Source of the DNA: Algivirga pacifica
Lineage (GTDB): Bacteria > Bacteroidota > Bacteroidia > Cytophagales > Flammeovirgaceae
Assembly (NCBI RefSeq): GCF_039543525.1
Contig: NZ_BAABJX010000033.1
Coordinates: 117,297 to 181,296, forward strand
DNA: 64,000 nt
Direction: 5' to 3'
The notes beneath the pieces were generated by a model. The model was not told where the DNA came from, did no database searches, and was given only the letters and a program-made list of their open reading frames with translations. Below are positions 8,321 through 17,046 of the stretch, piece after piece. Position 1 is the stretch's first letter, and the number at the start of each line of letters is the position of its first letter. Made by a program: the position numbers and the translations under genes.

Positions 8321-8974
8321 CTATTCATCCCCCTTTCTTAACTCTTCCATATCCTCAATCATCTCTTCTAACTTCATCAGAACCCTGCCATACACAATCT
8401 TGACATCCCATTCAAAAATCTTCCTAGAAAACAACATCATAAAGCTTGCGATCAAGATAATTGGTCCCAAAATCACTGCAGGTACTCCCGCTACTACCCA
8501 AAGGTCAGGAAACTTAAAGAGAATTTGTCCGATGATTCTATCTCCATATGCTGAGTAAACAAACCCCAGCATCATAGCTAAAAATACTGCCGGATAAAAA
8601 AAACGATAGAGGCGTGCATACATCTCCCTATTAGTCTTCAGGGCTGCATCAAAATTCTTAAGATAGTCATAGCTATTCTTCCCCTTATCAATAGCGACTA
8701 TCCTTTTGTCTTTCCAAAAAGCAAAAATGCTCAAACCGATAAATCCAGCCGAAAGCAATAAAAATGGTAACTTCACTAAGGGGATCAAAACGCCTATCAG
8801 CAACAACAGGATACCAAAAATCAGGATCATTACAATGTTCAGTTTTCCCATATGAATGATCTGCTCAATCAAATCGACGGACTTTTGATTGTATAGATGG
8901 TTCAACTTAGGTGCCACTAATGCCTCTTTATTCAGAAAGCCTTCCTTCCAGATATCTTCAATTGACTTTTTCAT
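8321..8974 (-). CDS. Membrane protein co-transcribed with an ECF sigma factor, possible anti-sigma factor
   Basis: A 217-residue protein with a ~45-residue N-terminal cytoplasmic part, a hairpin of two transmembrane helices near residues 47-85, a loop, another pair near 120-185 and a charged tail rich in Glu and Met (MKLEEMIEDMEELRKGDE). It overlaps the sigma gene upstream by 17 bp, so translation is probably coupled. Position and membrane topology are typical of regulators that sequester ECF sigma factors, but I do not see a zinc anti-sigma motif (HxxxCxxC) or a FecR domain, so the role is an inference from context only. Confidence 0.6.
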   Translation of the reverse strand: MKKSIEDIWKEGFLNKEALVAPKLNHLYNQKSVDLIEQIIHMGKLNIVMILIFGILLLLIGVLIPLVKLPFLLLSAGFIGLSIFAFWKDKRIVAIDKGKNSYDYLKNFDAALKTNREMYARLYRFFYPAVFLAMMLGFVYSAYGDRIIGQILFKFPDLWVVAGVPAVILGPIILIASFMMLFSRKIFEWDVKIVYGRVLMKLEEMIEDMEELRKGDE

Positions 8975-9449
8975 ATAATTGTTTCTTTAAACGTTCTTTG
9001 ATTCGGTTAATTCTCACGCCTACCGCATTGGCTTTTACCCCGATAATAGCTGCAATCTCTTTATAAGATTTCTCCTCCAGGTATAAGAGGATAATTGCCC
9101 GGTCCACTTCCTTCAGACTTTTGATGGCCTCATAGAGTAAGTTCAAGGACTCATCTTTGAATGCCTTGTTTTCTTCTGTCAACAAAGTGGTATCGATCTG
9201 GCTGTCCCTCTTGCTTTTCTCTCGCTTTTCTTTGCGAATGAGTGTCAGGCATACATTCAGCGTAATACGATAAATCCAGGTTGACCAATCGGAATCTTCC
9301 CTATAGTTTTCTCGGGATTTCCAGATTTGCAAGCAGACCTCCTGATAGAAGTCCTCAAAGTCTTCTTGTGTATTGGTATAGGCACGGCATATCTTGATGA
9401 TAATACCGGCATACGGCAGAATGAAGTTGGTATAAAAATCACTACTCAC
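8958..9449 (-). CDS. ECF-type RNA polymerase sigma-70 factor
   Basis: A 163-residue extracytoplasmic-function sigma factor, normal length. Region 2 is visible in the N-terminal half (EDFEDFYQEVCLQIWKS and the -10 recognition segment SDWSTWIYRITLNV). Region 4, a helix-turn-helix, is in the C-terminal part (YLEEKSYKEIAAIIGV followed by VGVRINRIKERLKKQL). It redirects RNA polymerase to a set of promoters in response to an unknown signal. It is first in a two-gene unit with an overlapping membrane protein. The divergent MATE gene starts 135 bp away; whether it is a target is unknown. Confidence 0.93.
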   Translation of the reverse strand: MSSDFYTNFILPYAGIIIKICRAYTNTQEDFEDFYQEVCLQIWKSRENYREDSDWSTWIYRITLNVCLTLIRKEKREKSKRDSQIDTTLLTEENKAFKDESLNLLYEAIKSLKEVDRAIILLYLEEKSYKEIAAIIGVKANAVGVRINRIKERLKKQLYEKVN

Positions 9450-9584
9450 GTTTTCTTGATTTTGTTTATATGGTTAGTAGCCGGTAAAGGAAGATTATTA
9501 CAGAGATATGGTATTTTTTTATGAAAATTATTTTTAATAACGGAAATTCCCGTTTGCCCAAAACCAACCACGATTATATTCTTT

Positions 9585-10910
9585 ATGGAAGCAAGGACAT
9601 TACTACTGAAAGATTCTATTTGGCGTCTATTTTTTAAGCTATCGATTCCGTCTATCATCACTACTGTTACCGTAGCCCTCAACCTGATTATTGATAGTGC
9701 CTTTATTGGTCATATGATTGGACAAGCCGGAGTGGTTGCACTAATTAGTGTATTTACGTTTAATTATCTGGTTTTTGCCTTGGAAGGGTTGGTTGCAGTG
9801 GCAACAGCTACTTTTATGAGTCATGCCTATGGAAAAGGAGATAAAGAAGGACAGCAACAAGCCTATCGAATGCAAAATACGGCCGTCATATTTTTAGGAG
9901 GTATAGCACTTGTTCTATCCTTAGTCTTTATCGAAACCTATTTAGAGCTTAGCATCACGCATCTGAGTTCCAAACCACTAGCCTTAGAGTACTTGAGTGG
10001 GTATGTGTTCTGTATTCCTTTTAGGATCTACGCTTTTTCCTCTTCGAGAATCATGCAAATGAAAGGATTGGAAAATGCTATTACAAAGCATTATCTGGTA
10101 GGAATGTTATTGAATTTGATAGGTACTCCCGTATTGATCATTCTTATGGGGATGAAGGGAGGTGCAATAGCAACAGTATTGGCCGAAGGAGGGGTAGTAC
10201 TGTTGAACTATTGGTGTTTAAAGCAAAAAGACCCCTTATTCTCTTCTCGTCTGGGAGGATGGAACACACACCCTTACGGCTATTTTCTTAAAAATGGATT
10301 AGCTGCCATTGCTATGCAACTATTGTTTTTTGTGCAATTCACTTTGATTTTCAGAGCTATGAGAGGAGTTGGCAGTGACGTAGACATGGCTGTATTAGGA
10401 ACCTCTATCCGCTACTTGCTTTTTATGGTATACGTCGCTGTAGGTTTTTCCAGAGCCATGCAACCTGTGGTAGGTGTCAATTTTGGAGGACAACAATACC
10501 ATAGGGTAATCAAGGCCTTAAAAATATTCACATTTGGAGGATCTCTTTTTCTGTTATTACTATGGAGTATCGGCGTACTATTTTCTACTCCTCTGCTATG
10601 GTTATCGTTACCTGAATTGATAAGCTATGAAGTCCATGAGGTGTATTTTCTCATTCTATGGTCTATCGTATTACTTTCCACCTTTTTGATGACAGGTATG
10701 AGCTATCTGGAAACCATAGGAAAAGCTCCTCTGGCTGCTTTGCTGGCTTTGTTAAGAGTCTTCTTATTTTTGGTTCCTTTTTTATGGATACTTCCAGAAA
10801 AACTTGGTGTGAGCGGTGTTTATTGGAGTGTCACCTTAATGGATCTTTGCAGTGTATTGGTGTTGATGTATTTGCTTCGCAAGCCACTGTTTCAGCGGGC
10901 ATTCATATAA
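9585..10910 (+). CDS. MATE family efflux transporter
   Basis: A 441-residue inner-membrane protein with about twelve predicted helices, the usual length for MATE (multi antimicrobial extrusion) exporters. The N-terminal half includes LSIPSIITTVTVALNLIID and the pattern DSAFIGHMIGQAGVVAL, typical of this family; the second half begins near residue 235. These transporters expel cationic drugs or metabolites in exchange for Na+ or H+. It is divergent from the ECF sigma gene and ends 55 bp before a hairpin array (B2). The substrate cannot be deduced. Confidence 0.88.
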   Translation: MEARTLLLKDSIWRLFFKLSIPSIITTVTVALNLIIDSAFIGHMIGQAGVVALISVFTFNYLVFALEGLVAVATATFMSHAYGKGDKEGQQQAYRMQNTAVIFLGGIALVLSLVFIETYLELSITHLSSKPLALEYLSGYVFCIPFRIYAFSSSRIMQMKGLENAITKHYLVGMLLNLIGTPVLIILMGMKGGAIATVLAEGGVVLLNYWCLKQKDPLFSSRLGGWNTHPYGYFLKNGLAAIAMQLLFFVQFTLIFRAMRGVGSDVDMAVLGTSIRYLLFMVYVAVGFSRAMQPVVGVNFGGQQYHRVIKALKIFTFGGSLFLLLLWSIGVLFSTPLLWLSLPELISYEVHEVYFLILWSIVLLSTFLMTGMSYLETIGKAPLAALLALLRVFLFLVPFLWILPEKLGVSGVYWSVTLMDLCSVLVLMYLLRKPLFQRAFI

Positions 10911-10964
10911 AGGCTTATTTGGAGAGAATTAAGTTTGAATATTTACTCGTCATACTGCTAGTCC

Positions 10965-11140
10965 ACTCTGTTGAGTGGCACTACGTGCCGTTGAGGCGTC
11001 TTATGCCGCAGGTTGAGTAGTGTTTTGCACTGTTGAGTTTTTATAGGAATATTGTAACTCAACATGCGAAGCACTACTCAACGGTACGCAGAACACGCCA
11101 TGTAATGGACTCAACTAGCGGCGCAAGACGCCTCAACTGT
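10965..11140. repeat. GTTGAG-spaced hairpin array B2 with inverted arms
   Basis: Left arm: GTTGAG at 10970, 10990, 11012 and 11032 (spacing 20, 22, 20). Each gap is a mini-palindrome, e.g. GGCAC-TAC-GTGCC and AGTG-TTTTG-CACT. Right arm: the complement CTCAAC at 11058, 11077, 11110 and 11132. The arms also pair with each other, since GGCGTCTTATGCCGC on the left mirrors GCGGCGCAAGACGCC on the right. It fills the gap between two convergent genes, so it may also terminate transcription. Confidence 0.85.
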
Positions 11141-11174
11141 CGGTTATTTATTCAACCTTAATACATCCCCCCTC

Positions 11175-12050
11175 TTACCTAATTTTTCGTGTAGCATATT
11201 TTCGTTTATAAATAGGCACTAAAACCCACCCTACGCCTAATCGAATAAACTCTCCAAGAAATTTCTTTACACTCCAAAAAAGTCCAAAGTAAACTTGCCT
11301 CTCATACTTTTTCTCATGAATGACTTGGGGAAATTGAGGGTTGGGTAACAACGTTCCTAAAGGCACCACGTTAGCCGTACACAATAAGTTTGTTTGGTGT
11401 ACCAAAGGAGGAACTTTCATTTTCCAGCCCTGCAATTCATGAAGCACTATATCTCCGGGAACATGTTTCCCTCCCGTAAGGTCTGCCCAATCATACTTTC
11501 CCGTATGGTGAGTCATTTTCACTTTGGGTAAAGTATCATCTATAGTGGTAGGAAATTTCTGATAGGTCTTATCAAAGAAAATACCAGGTGATTGAAAAGT
11601 GATCCCATGCTGTATATAAGCTGGATTTCGGGTGCTGAAATATTGGGCCATACACCCTCCCATGGAATGTCCTGTAACCAGAATTTTGATGTCCATACGT
11701 TCCGCTATACGGGTAACTTCTTGCTCGGCTTGAGGTGCAAAGTGTTGGTGATATAAGTTCCACCCAATGGGTGTCCTAGAGAAAGATGCAATGACAGAAG
11801 AGTGGTTTCCCCATGTTGCTCCTCTAAAAGCAAGTATCATAGGCTTATCAGCCCTTTGGGGAAGTAAATACCCATAAGTGAGTCCACAAGGCAAATCTGT
11901 GGTATGTCCTGTAGGATTGGGATACCACTGAGAGCGATATCCGGCTTGTTGTAAAAATTCCTTTTCTTCCTTGGATAGTTCAGCGTGATAGATCATACGT
12001 CTGCCTACGATTTCGCAGAGACAGTGCTCGTTTTGATGGAGGATGTCCAT
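11175..12050 (-). CDS. Class-3-lipase-like alpha/beta hydrolase
   Basis: A 291-residue enzyme. The nucleophile elbow VTGHSMGG puts the catalytic Ser at about residue 129; LAFRGATWG at about 72-80 would form the oxyanion-hole strand, and a conserved His is probably near HVPGDIVLHE or the C-terminal PLVHQ. This pattern matches fungal-type (class 3) lipases and related bacterial esterases. No signal peptide is evident, so it is probably cytoplasmic or membrane-associated. The substrate is not known. It is convergent with the MATE gene, separated by repeat array B2. Confidence 0.75.
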   Translation of the reverse strand: MDILHQNEHCLCEIVGRRMIYHAELSKEEKEFLQQAGYRSQWYPNPTGHTTDLPCGLTYGYLLPQRADKPMILAFRGATWGNHSSVIASFSRTPIGWNLYHQHFAPQAEQEVTRIAERMDIKILVTGHSMGGCMAQYFSTRNPAYIQHGITFQSPGIFFDKTYQKFPTTIDDTLPKVKMTHHTGKYDWADLTGGKHVPGDIVLHELQGWKMKVPPLVHQTNLLCTANVVPLGTLLPNPQFPQVIHEKKYERQVYFGLFWSVKKFLGEFIRLGVGWVLVPIYKRKYATRKIR

Positions 12051-12102
12051 TAGTTTTTGAGTTAGATGGAGTGTAGCAATCCTTGAGTCGTTATCTTTAA
12101 TA

Positions 12103-12264
12103 AGAACATGTTTGGAATCCAGATTTTGAGGAGAAAACTTCTATAAATTGACTGAGAAAGTTCTGATTTGAGCCTAATAGTGGTTCTATTTGGGGATAAT
12201 CAGGACTTTTTCAGACAAAATTAGAGGAGTTTTGTCCCAAAAGATGTGGTTCCAAACATGTTCT
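12103..12264. repeat. 162-bp quasi-palindrome
   Basis: The outer arms AGAACATGTTTGGAATCCA and TGGTTCCAAACATGTTCT are inverted repeats. Inside, GAGAAAACTTCTATAAATTG pairs with the complement of CAAAATTAGAGGAGTTTTGTC, and AAAGTTCTGATT pairs with AATCAGGACTTT. Almost the entire segment could thus fold into one long hairpin. It occurs once in this window, between two minus-strand genes, and has no coding potential. It looks like a MITE or a large structured RNA, but copy number is unknown. Confidence 0.65.
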
Positions 12265-12280
12265 AAGTAAATATCCGAAT

Positions 12281-12318
12281 AAAAAAGGCTATCTCGCAAT
12301 ATATGAGACAGCCTCTTT
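12281..12318 (-). terminator. Terminator of the alcohol dehydrogenase gene
   Basis: Minus strand: AAAGAGGCTGTCTC pairs with GAGATAGCCTTTTTT around a 9-nt loop, with a T run. It is 48 bp past the dehydrogenase stop. The stem core (AGGCTgTCTC) is shared with terminators at 45646 and 50813. Confidence 0.82.
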
Positions 12319-12365
12319 ACTCTTATTTACCTGAACAAATATAATTAGATATTCCAAACAAGCTC

Positions 12366-13373
12366 TTAAGCTATTTTCAATACCACCCTAAATCTCGCTT
12401 TATTCTCCATCATCTGATTATAAGCCTCTTCTGCCTTCTCTAAAGGATAGGTTTCTATCATGGCCTTGGCGCCAGTAAGCGCACTAAAGTTCAAAGTATC
12501 CTCAGAGTCCTTGGCATGTCCACTGGGCCAACCACTAATACTTTTTCGTCCCATAATCAACTGCATAGGAGATACTTCTATCGCTTCTGTACCAGCCCCT
12601 ACTACCACAATTTTGCCGTCTACCCCTAAACCATCGATTAATGGAGTAATGGCATCGCCCTTGGGCACGGTTGCCAAGATCACCGAAGCTCCTCCAAGCG
12701 CTTGCAGTGCCTCCACAGGGTCTTCTGAGGAAACATTCACGTATACCGAAGCCCCCAACTCTTTGGCTAACTCTTTTTTACTGTCACTCGTAGAAATTGC
12801 CACCGTCTTGAACCCCATTTTGTTTGCAAACTGAATGGCTAAATGCCCCAAACCGCCAATACCTTGTACGGCAACTACATCTCCTGCCTTAGCCCCTGAA
12901 TTTCTCAAAGCATTATAAGTGGTAATACCAGCACAAAGTAAAGGAGCTGCTTCCATCGCATCCAGTTCATCAGGGACCAAAGCTACTGCTTCCTGAGGGG
13001 CCACCATATACTCTGCATACCCTCCGTCGAAGCTGATGCCAGTAATTTTCGCATTTTGACAATTGATAAAATCTCCTTTTCTACAAGGAGTACATTGATG
13101 GCAATGTCCTCCGTGCCACCCTACGCCCACACGTTGACCTTTTCCCCATAGGTCTACTCCTTCTCCTACTTTCTCTACGAGTCCGATGACCTCATGTCCC
13201 GGTACTCTTGGAAATTCCATTCCCGGAAAGGCTCCCTCCTTGACAAACATATCACTGTGACAAACGCCACAGGCTTGTACTTTAATCAACACTTCGCCTG
13301 CCTTAGGCGAAGGAATATCCCTTTCTACAATTTCAAAGGGCCCTCCTGCTTTCGTTACTTGAACGGCTTTCAT
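12366..13373 (-). CDS. Zinc-dependent alcohol dehydrogenase (MDR superfamily)
   Basis: A 335-residue medium-chain dehydrogenase/reductase that interconverts alcohols and aldehydes with NAD(P)H. Catalytic zinc ligands are C35 in ACGVCHSD and H60-E61 in PGHEV. Four structural-zinc cysteines occur in the segment HCHQCTPCRKGDFINC (about residues 92-107). The Rossmann dinucleotide motif is GIGGLGHL. The length and sequence resemble the AdhP/AdhT ethanol-active group. No signal peptide. It stands alone with a terminator; a 220-bp divergent gap separates it from the next plus-strand gene. Physiological substrate is not certain. Confidence 0.9.
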   Translation of the reverse strand: MKAVQVTKAGGPFEIVERDIPSPKAGEVLIKVQACGVCHSDMFVKEGAFPGMEFPRVPGHEVIGLVEKVGEGVDLWGKGQRVGVGWHGGHCHQCTPCRKGDFINCQNAKITGISFDGGYAEYMVAPQEAVALVPDELDAMEAAPLLCAGITTYNALRNSGAKAGDVVAVQGIGGLGHLAIQFANKMGFKTVAISTSDSKKELAKELGASVYVNVSSEDPVEALQALGGASVILATVPKGDAITPLIDGLGVDGKIVVVGAGTEAIEVSPMQLIMGRKSISGWPSGHAKDSEDTLNFSALTGAKAMIETYPLEKAEEAYNQMMENKARFRVVLKIA

Positions 13374-13594
13374 AAATGATACTTTGGGTTAAATAATAGT
13401 ATTTATTAAAGGGTTAAACTACAGGAAAAGGTAAGGATTATCCTGTAAAGGGTAAAGACGGTGTATCTTTTTTAGCATTCTATTCTTTTAAGGTTTTCGT
13501 AGTTTGTACAGGAGACTTAGAGTGAAACTTAAAAAAATCATATCCGTTACAATCTATATATCATTAATAACGCCAAAATCACCCCACTTTTTCC

Positions 13595-14785
13595 ATGACT
13601 AAAACACATAAACGAATTAGCAAAAACATCATTTCAATTGAAGGTATTGGTGAAAAACGCTTCTGGATTGGCATTGCAGCAGGCGTGATTACTGCTTTCT
13701 CCATTTCATTCACCATTAACTATTTTAGGGAGCTCTTTCGTATCTTCACGGTTCTCTCTGCTGATCTCTTGATCTTAGAAAAAGAAGAATTGCTTTTTTT
13801 CAATCTATTCTTTGCCCTATGTGCCGCTGTCCTGGGACTTTCCATCACACTATGGGTCTGGATGAGTAATCATCAACACACGCATAGAATGGATAATCTG
13901 TATAAACAACTATCCCGAACCAATATCCTGCTCATCTTTTGGAGTATACTTATGGTCATCACCCGTTTTGGTTCCATGATATTATTAGTCCTCTTCGGAC
14001 ATGCAGGGTATGATAATCAACTCAACTTATACGAAGAATTTTGGCTATTATTTTTACTAATACCCTTAGTGATTTTTGCTCAGAGCTGGTTTGTGATTCG
14101 ATTGATCTACCGTACTGGAAAGTGGATTATCCTATCCTTTATCGCTTGTCTTGCCGTCACTTTTACGCTTTACCTAACGACCACCATTGATCAAGATAAA
14201 TTCAATACGATATACGAACTTAAGTTTGAACAAGAATTCCAATATATCGAAGAAGAAATAACGAAAGCTGATATCCACTACGGTATCAAGTTCAGCCCTA
14301 AAACAATAACCACCTTAAAGAAGTGGCATACTGAAAAGGCTATGCAACAAATGGATGATATAAAATCAGCTTTTAGTCAAGAACAAAGTATTTCATTAGA
14401 CACTATCATCCTTCAAAAAATTCTTATCAGAAACTTTAAAGAAAACCATAAGCATTATCATAGGTACTATGCTAGGGAAAGTTGGTATTATGCTTATCCT
14501 AAAGACCTCCTGAGACAAATCTATTTGGCTCAGAACGATCAAAATAAGATGAATGAGTTATGTCAAGTGCTGAAAGAGCAGATTGACCTAATCAATACAG
14601 ATGCTATTAACTGGGAAGAATATGATCAGTACAACACAACCGAGAGGCGTAGAAGCTATAGTTATCGCTTTATTCCTGACGCTATCATCTGGGAACTCGA
14701 AGAGGTAAGGGACAGCTTGAGGTTGATCGAAGAGTATTATGATATTTTGCCTAATATCAAAAAGGAAAGAATCCCCACAGAATAA
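13595..14785 (+). CDS. Multi-pass membrane protein of unknown function
   Basis: A 396-residue protein that I do not recognise. The N-terminal ~200 residues contain five predicted transmembrane helices (examples FWIGIAAGVITAFSISF, FFNLFFALCAAVLGLSI, ILLIFWSILMVI, FWLLFLLIPLVIFA and WIILSFIACLAVTFTLY). The C-terminal ~190 residues are soluble, charged and helical, rich in Glu, Lys and Tyr. No enzymatic motif is visible. It is monocistronic, between the divergent dehydrogenase gene and convergent SbtA-like gene. Confidence 0.65.
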   Translation: MTKTHKRISKNIISIEGIGEKRFWIGIAAGVITAFSISFTINYFRELFRIFTVLSADLLILEKEELLFFNLFFALCAAVLGLSITLWVWMSNHQHTHRMDNLYKQLSRTNILLIFWSILMVITRFGSMILLVLFGHAGYDNQLNLYEEFWLLFLLIPLVIFAQSWFVIRLIYRTGKWIILSFIACLAVTFTLYLTTTIDQDKFNTIYELKFEQEFQYIEEEITKADIHYGIKFSPKTITTLKKWHTEKAMQQMDDIKSAFSQEQSISLDTIILQKILIRNFKENHKHYHRYYARESWYYAYPKDLLRQIYLAQNDQNKMNELCQVLKEQIDLINTDAINWEEYDQYNTTERRRSYSYRFIPDAIIWELEEVRDSLRLIEEYYDILPNIKKERIPTE

Positions 14786-14851
14786 TTATAAAATAGCTAT
14801 ATCTACCTATTTCTATGGAAAATACATCCTTAGTGGATCGATTATTAAATA

Positions 14852-14883
14852 AGTGTAGAGCGTAAAGCTTCAAACTTTACACT
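14852..14883. terminator. Hairpin after the membrane-protein gene
   Basis: AGTGTAGAGCGTAAAG pairs imperfectly with CTTTACACT (GTAAAG/CTTTAC core) and is followed by an A-rich stretch. It lies between two convergent genes and is probably a terminator acting on one or both. Confidence 0.45.
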
Positions 14884-14911
14884 AAAAAATTAGTCAATGT
14901 GGTAAACCGCT

Positions 14912-14967
14912 TGGTTCAAGAGCAATTCCTTACTCGTACCTCGTTCGGAATTTGAACTCTTGAACCA
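14912..14967. terminator. Second, longer hairpin between convergent genes
   Basis: TGGTTCAAGAG at 14912 pairs perfectly with CTCTTGAACCA ending at 14967; inside, AATTCC pairs with GGAATT. No T run follows, so termination efficiency is uncertain; as a bidirectional barrier it would serve both converging genes. Confidence 0.5.
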
Positions 14968-15012
14968 GTTCAGTGCTTTCTCCTGCTTATAAGTAATTAG
15001 TCGTGATAAACT

Positions 15013-15981
15013 CTAACCTACCCCCAAATTGATAATGGACAAGTAAATCGGCATTCCTAGGGTAATATTGAACGGAAACGTTATCGCCAATGCCATAGGG
15101 ATATAAAGACCTGGGTTTGCCTTGGGAGCTGCTAGCTTCATGGCCGCAGGGACTGCAATATAAGAGGCACTCGCAGCCAGTATGGAGAATAAAAATCGAT
15201 TACCGACCTCCTCTGTGATCATAGTACTTATGGCCGCCACAATACAGCCGTTGATTAAGGGAACGATGATCGAAAACAACAAGGGAGACCAGCCCGCTTT
15301 TAGAAGTGCCCCTAGTTTTTTACCACTGACAATCCCCATATCCAATAAGAATACAGCTAAAAATCCTTTAAAAATATCCGTTGTAAAAGGCTTGATCCCC
15401 ATTGCCTGCTCCTCACTGGATAAAAAGCCTATGACCAAACTACCTATAATCAGCAAGACACTACCATTGGTCAGGGCATGTCTGATCAGTCCCGATAAGG
15501 ATGTTTTCTCTTCTTTGTTTGGGGTAAACCAAGAGATTAGAAGGACTCCAATAATAATGGAGGGAGCTTCCATCAAGGCCATTACTGCCACCATATGGCC
15601 GCCAAAGTAAATGTCGTGTAACTCCAGATAAGAAACGGCCGTCACAAAGGTCACTGCACTTACCGACCCATAAGCCGCAGCAATTGCCCCTGCATTAAAC
15701 ACTCCAAATTTCTTTTTAAGCAACAAGAATGCATAAATAGGTACTACCAGAGCCAATAACACCCCAAATAATAAAGACCAGCCTATCTCCGCATTTATAT
15801 CGCTATGTGATAATTCCTGTCCCCCTTTGAAGCCTATAGAGAAAAGCAGATAGAGTGATATAAATTTTGATGAATTAGGAGGTATCTCAAGATCACTTTT
15901 TAGCTGCACGGCAATTAACCCAAGAAAGAAAAAAAGCAATGCAGGGTTGGTAAGATTGTCTATGAGTAAATTTAAATCCAT
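15013..15981 (-). CDS. SbtA-like sodium-dependent bicarbonate transport family permease
   Basis: A 322-residue inner-membrane protein of the SbtA family (Pfam Sbt_1, formerly DUF897), with two inverted five-helix halves. Family blocks seen are NPALLFFFLGLIAVQLKSDL at the start, FSIGFKGGQEL, AAAYGSVSAVTFVTA and near the end AASASYIAVPAAMKLAAP. The cyanobacterial prototype imports HCO3- with Na+; in heterotrophs the transported anion is less clear. The partner SbtB (a PII-like regulator) is not encoded beside it. The stop is preceded by hairpins shared with the convergent upstream gene. Confidence 0.88.
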   Translation of the reverse strand: MDLNLLIDNLTNPALLFFFLGLIAVQLKSDLEIPPNSSKFISLYLLFSIGFKGGQELSHSDINAEIGWSLLFGVLLALVVPIYAFLLLKKKFGVFNAGAIAAAYGSVSAVTFVTAVSYLELHDIYFGGHMVAVMALMEAPSIIIGVLLISWFTPNKEEKTSLSGLIRHALTNGSVLLIIGSLVIGFLSSEEQAMGIKPFTTDIFKGFLAVFLLDMGIVSGKKLGALLKAGWSPLLFSIIVPLINGCIVAAISTMITEEVGNRFLFSILAASASYIAVPAAMKLAAPKANPGLYIPMALAITFPFNITLGMPIYLSIINLGVG

Positions 15982-16099
15982 CTGTACAGTTTGTTTTTAT
16001 GTAGTTCTCAAAAATTTTGCGGGACAAAAGTGGGGAATTCAATTGATATATTTTTATTTATATATTTTCTAATATACATAAATATTAATTATGTATAAA

Positions 16100-16131
16100 T
16101 AAAAAAACCATCAATGTCTCCATTGATGGCT
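16100..16131 (-). terminator. Terminator of yebC
   Basis: Minus strand: CCATCAATG, loop GAG, then CATTGATGG followed by seven T. A textbook intrinsic terminator 45 bp after the stop of the YebC gene. Confidence 0.92.
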
Positions 16132-16174
16132 TCCTTATTATTAATATTTCCTTAGAAACTACTTAGAGCTGTTA

Positions 16175-16921
16175 TTAGATCAGCTCTTCCTGTCCGTCAG
16201 CAATCTCCAGGTTATGATATACTTGCTGTACATCATCATCATCTTCCAATTTGTCGATCAGCTTCATCACTTTTGTCAACGTATCATTATCCACTGTACT
16301 CGTGTTATTTGGGATACGCTTCAATCCTGCAGAAGCTACCTCGATACCCATGTCTTCCAATTTCTTGTTGACTGCACCAAAGTCTTCCATCGCAGAAGTA
16401 ATTACGATCAAATCATCCATTACTTCGATATCTTCTGCACCTGCATCCGCCATCTCCAACTCAAATTCATCCATATCCAATCCACCTTCTGGCATGTTGA
16501 ATTCGAAGATACCTTTACGGTCAAAAATAAACTCCAAAGAGCCGTTCTTACCCAAAGAACCGCCTACTTTAGTGAAGTAACTTCTTACAGCAGATACCGT
16601 ACGGTTTTGGTTATCCGTAGAACATTCCACAAATACCGCGATTCCTCCTGGAGCGTACCCTTCGTACGTCAACTCCATATAGTCTGTCGCATCTGCTCCT
16701 GTTGCTTTCTTTACTGCTCTCTCAATGTTATCCTTAGGCATGTTCTGCCCTTTGGCGTTTTGGATTGCCAAACGCAAACGAGGGTTGGTTTCTGTGTCAC
16801 CTCCACCTAGCTTAGCGGCAATTGAGATCTCTTTGATCAGCTTTGTGAATATCTTACCTCTTTTCGCGTCCTGTGCACCCTTACGGTGCTTGATATTGGC
16901 CCATTTACTATGTCCTGCCAT
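16175..16921 (-). CDS. yebC: YebC/PmpR family protein (TACO1-type)
   Basis: A 248-residue protein matching YebC over its entire length: start MAGHSKWANIKHRKGAQD, then RLRLAIQNAKGQNMPKDNI, TYEGYAPGG and the segment EDFGAVNKKLEDMGIEV. Members were described as transcription regulators (PmpR) and more recently as translation factors that help ribosomes through difficult stretches, related to mitochondrial TACO1. It is cytoplasmic. Monocistronic with a clear terminator and a candidate -7 box about 92 bp upstream. Confidence 0.96.
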   Translation of the reverse strand: MAGHSKWANIKHRKGAQDAKRGKIFTKLIKEISIAAKLGGGDTETNPRLRLAIQNAKGQNMPKDNIERAVKKATGADATDYMELTYEGYAPGGIAVFVECSTDNQNRTVSAVRSYFTKVGGSLGKNGSLEFIFDRKGIFEFNMPEGGLDMDEFELEMADAGAEDIEVMDDLIVITSAMEDFGAVNKKLEDMGIEVASAGLKRIPNNTSTVDNDTLTKVMKLIDKLEDDDDVQQVYHNLEIADGQEELI

Positions 16922-17012
16922 AAAAACGTCTTTTTATAAATATTCTGTTAGTATTTCACGATGTGTGAACATGGTATTGTCTTCATGAGACCACCCCACT
17001 TCCACGATATCG

Positions 17013-17020
17013 CAAAAATA
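17013..17020 (-). promoter_or_regulatory. Candidate -7 box for yebC
   Basis: On the minus strand TATTTTTG fits TAnnTTTG, about 92 bp upstream of the yebC ATG. The expected -33 TTTG is not seen, and the surrounding DNA is AT-rich, so chance is possible. Confidence 0.35.
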
Positions 17021-17046
17021 TTAAAAAAAATAGATTTTATTTAATG

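Noticed and set aside
10965..11140. CRISPR array
   Set aside because: The repeated part is only 6 bp, the intervals are 14-27 bp and palindromic themselves, the array inverts half-way, and no cas genes are present.
12103..12264. rho-independent terminator only
   Set aside because: A proper terminator with T tract follows at 12281; the 162-bp fold is far larger than needed.
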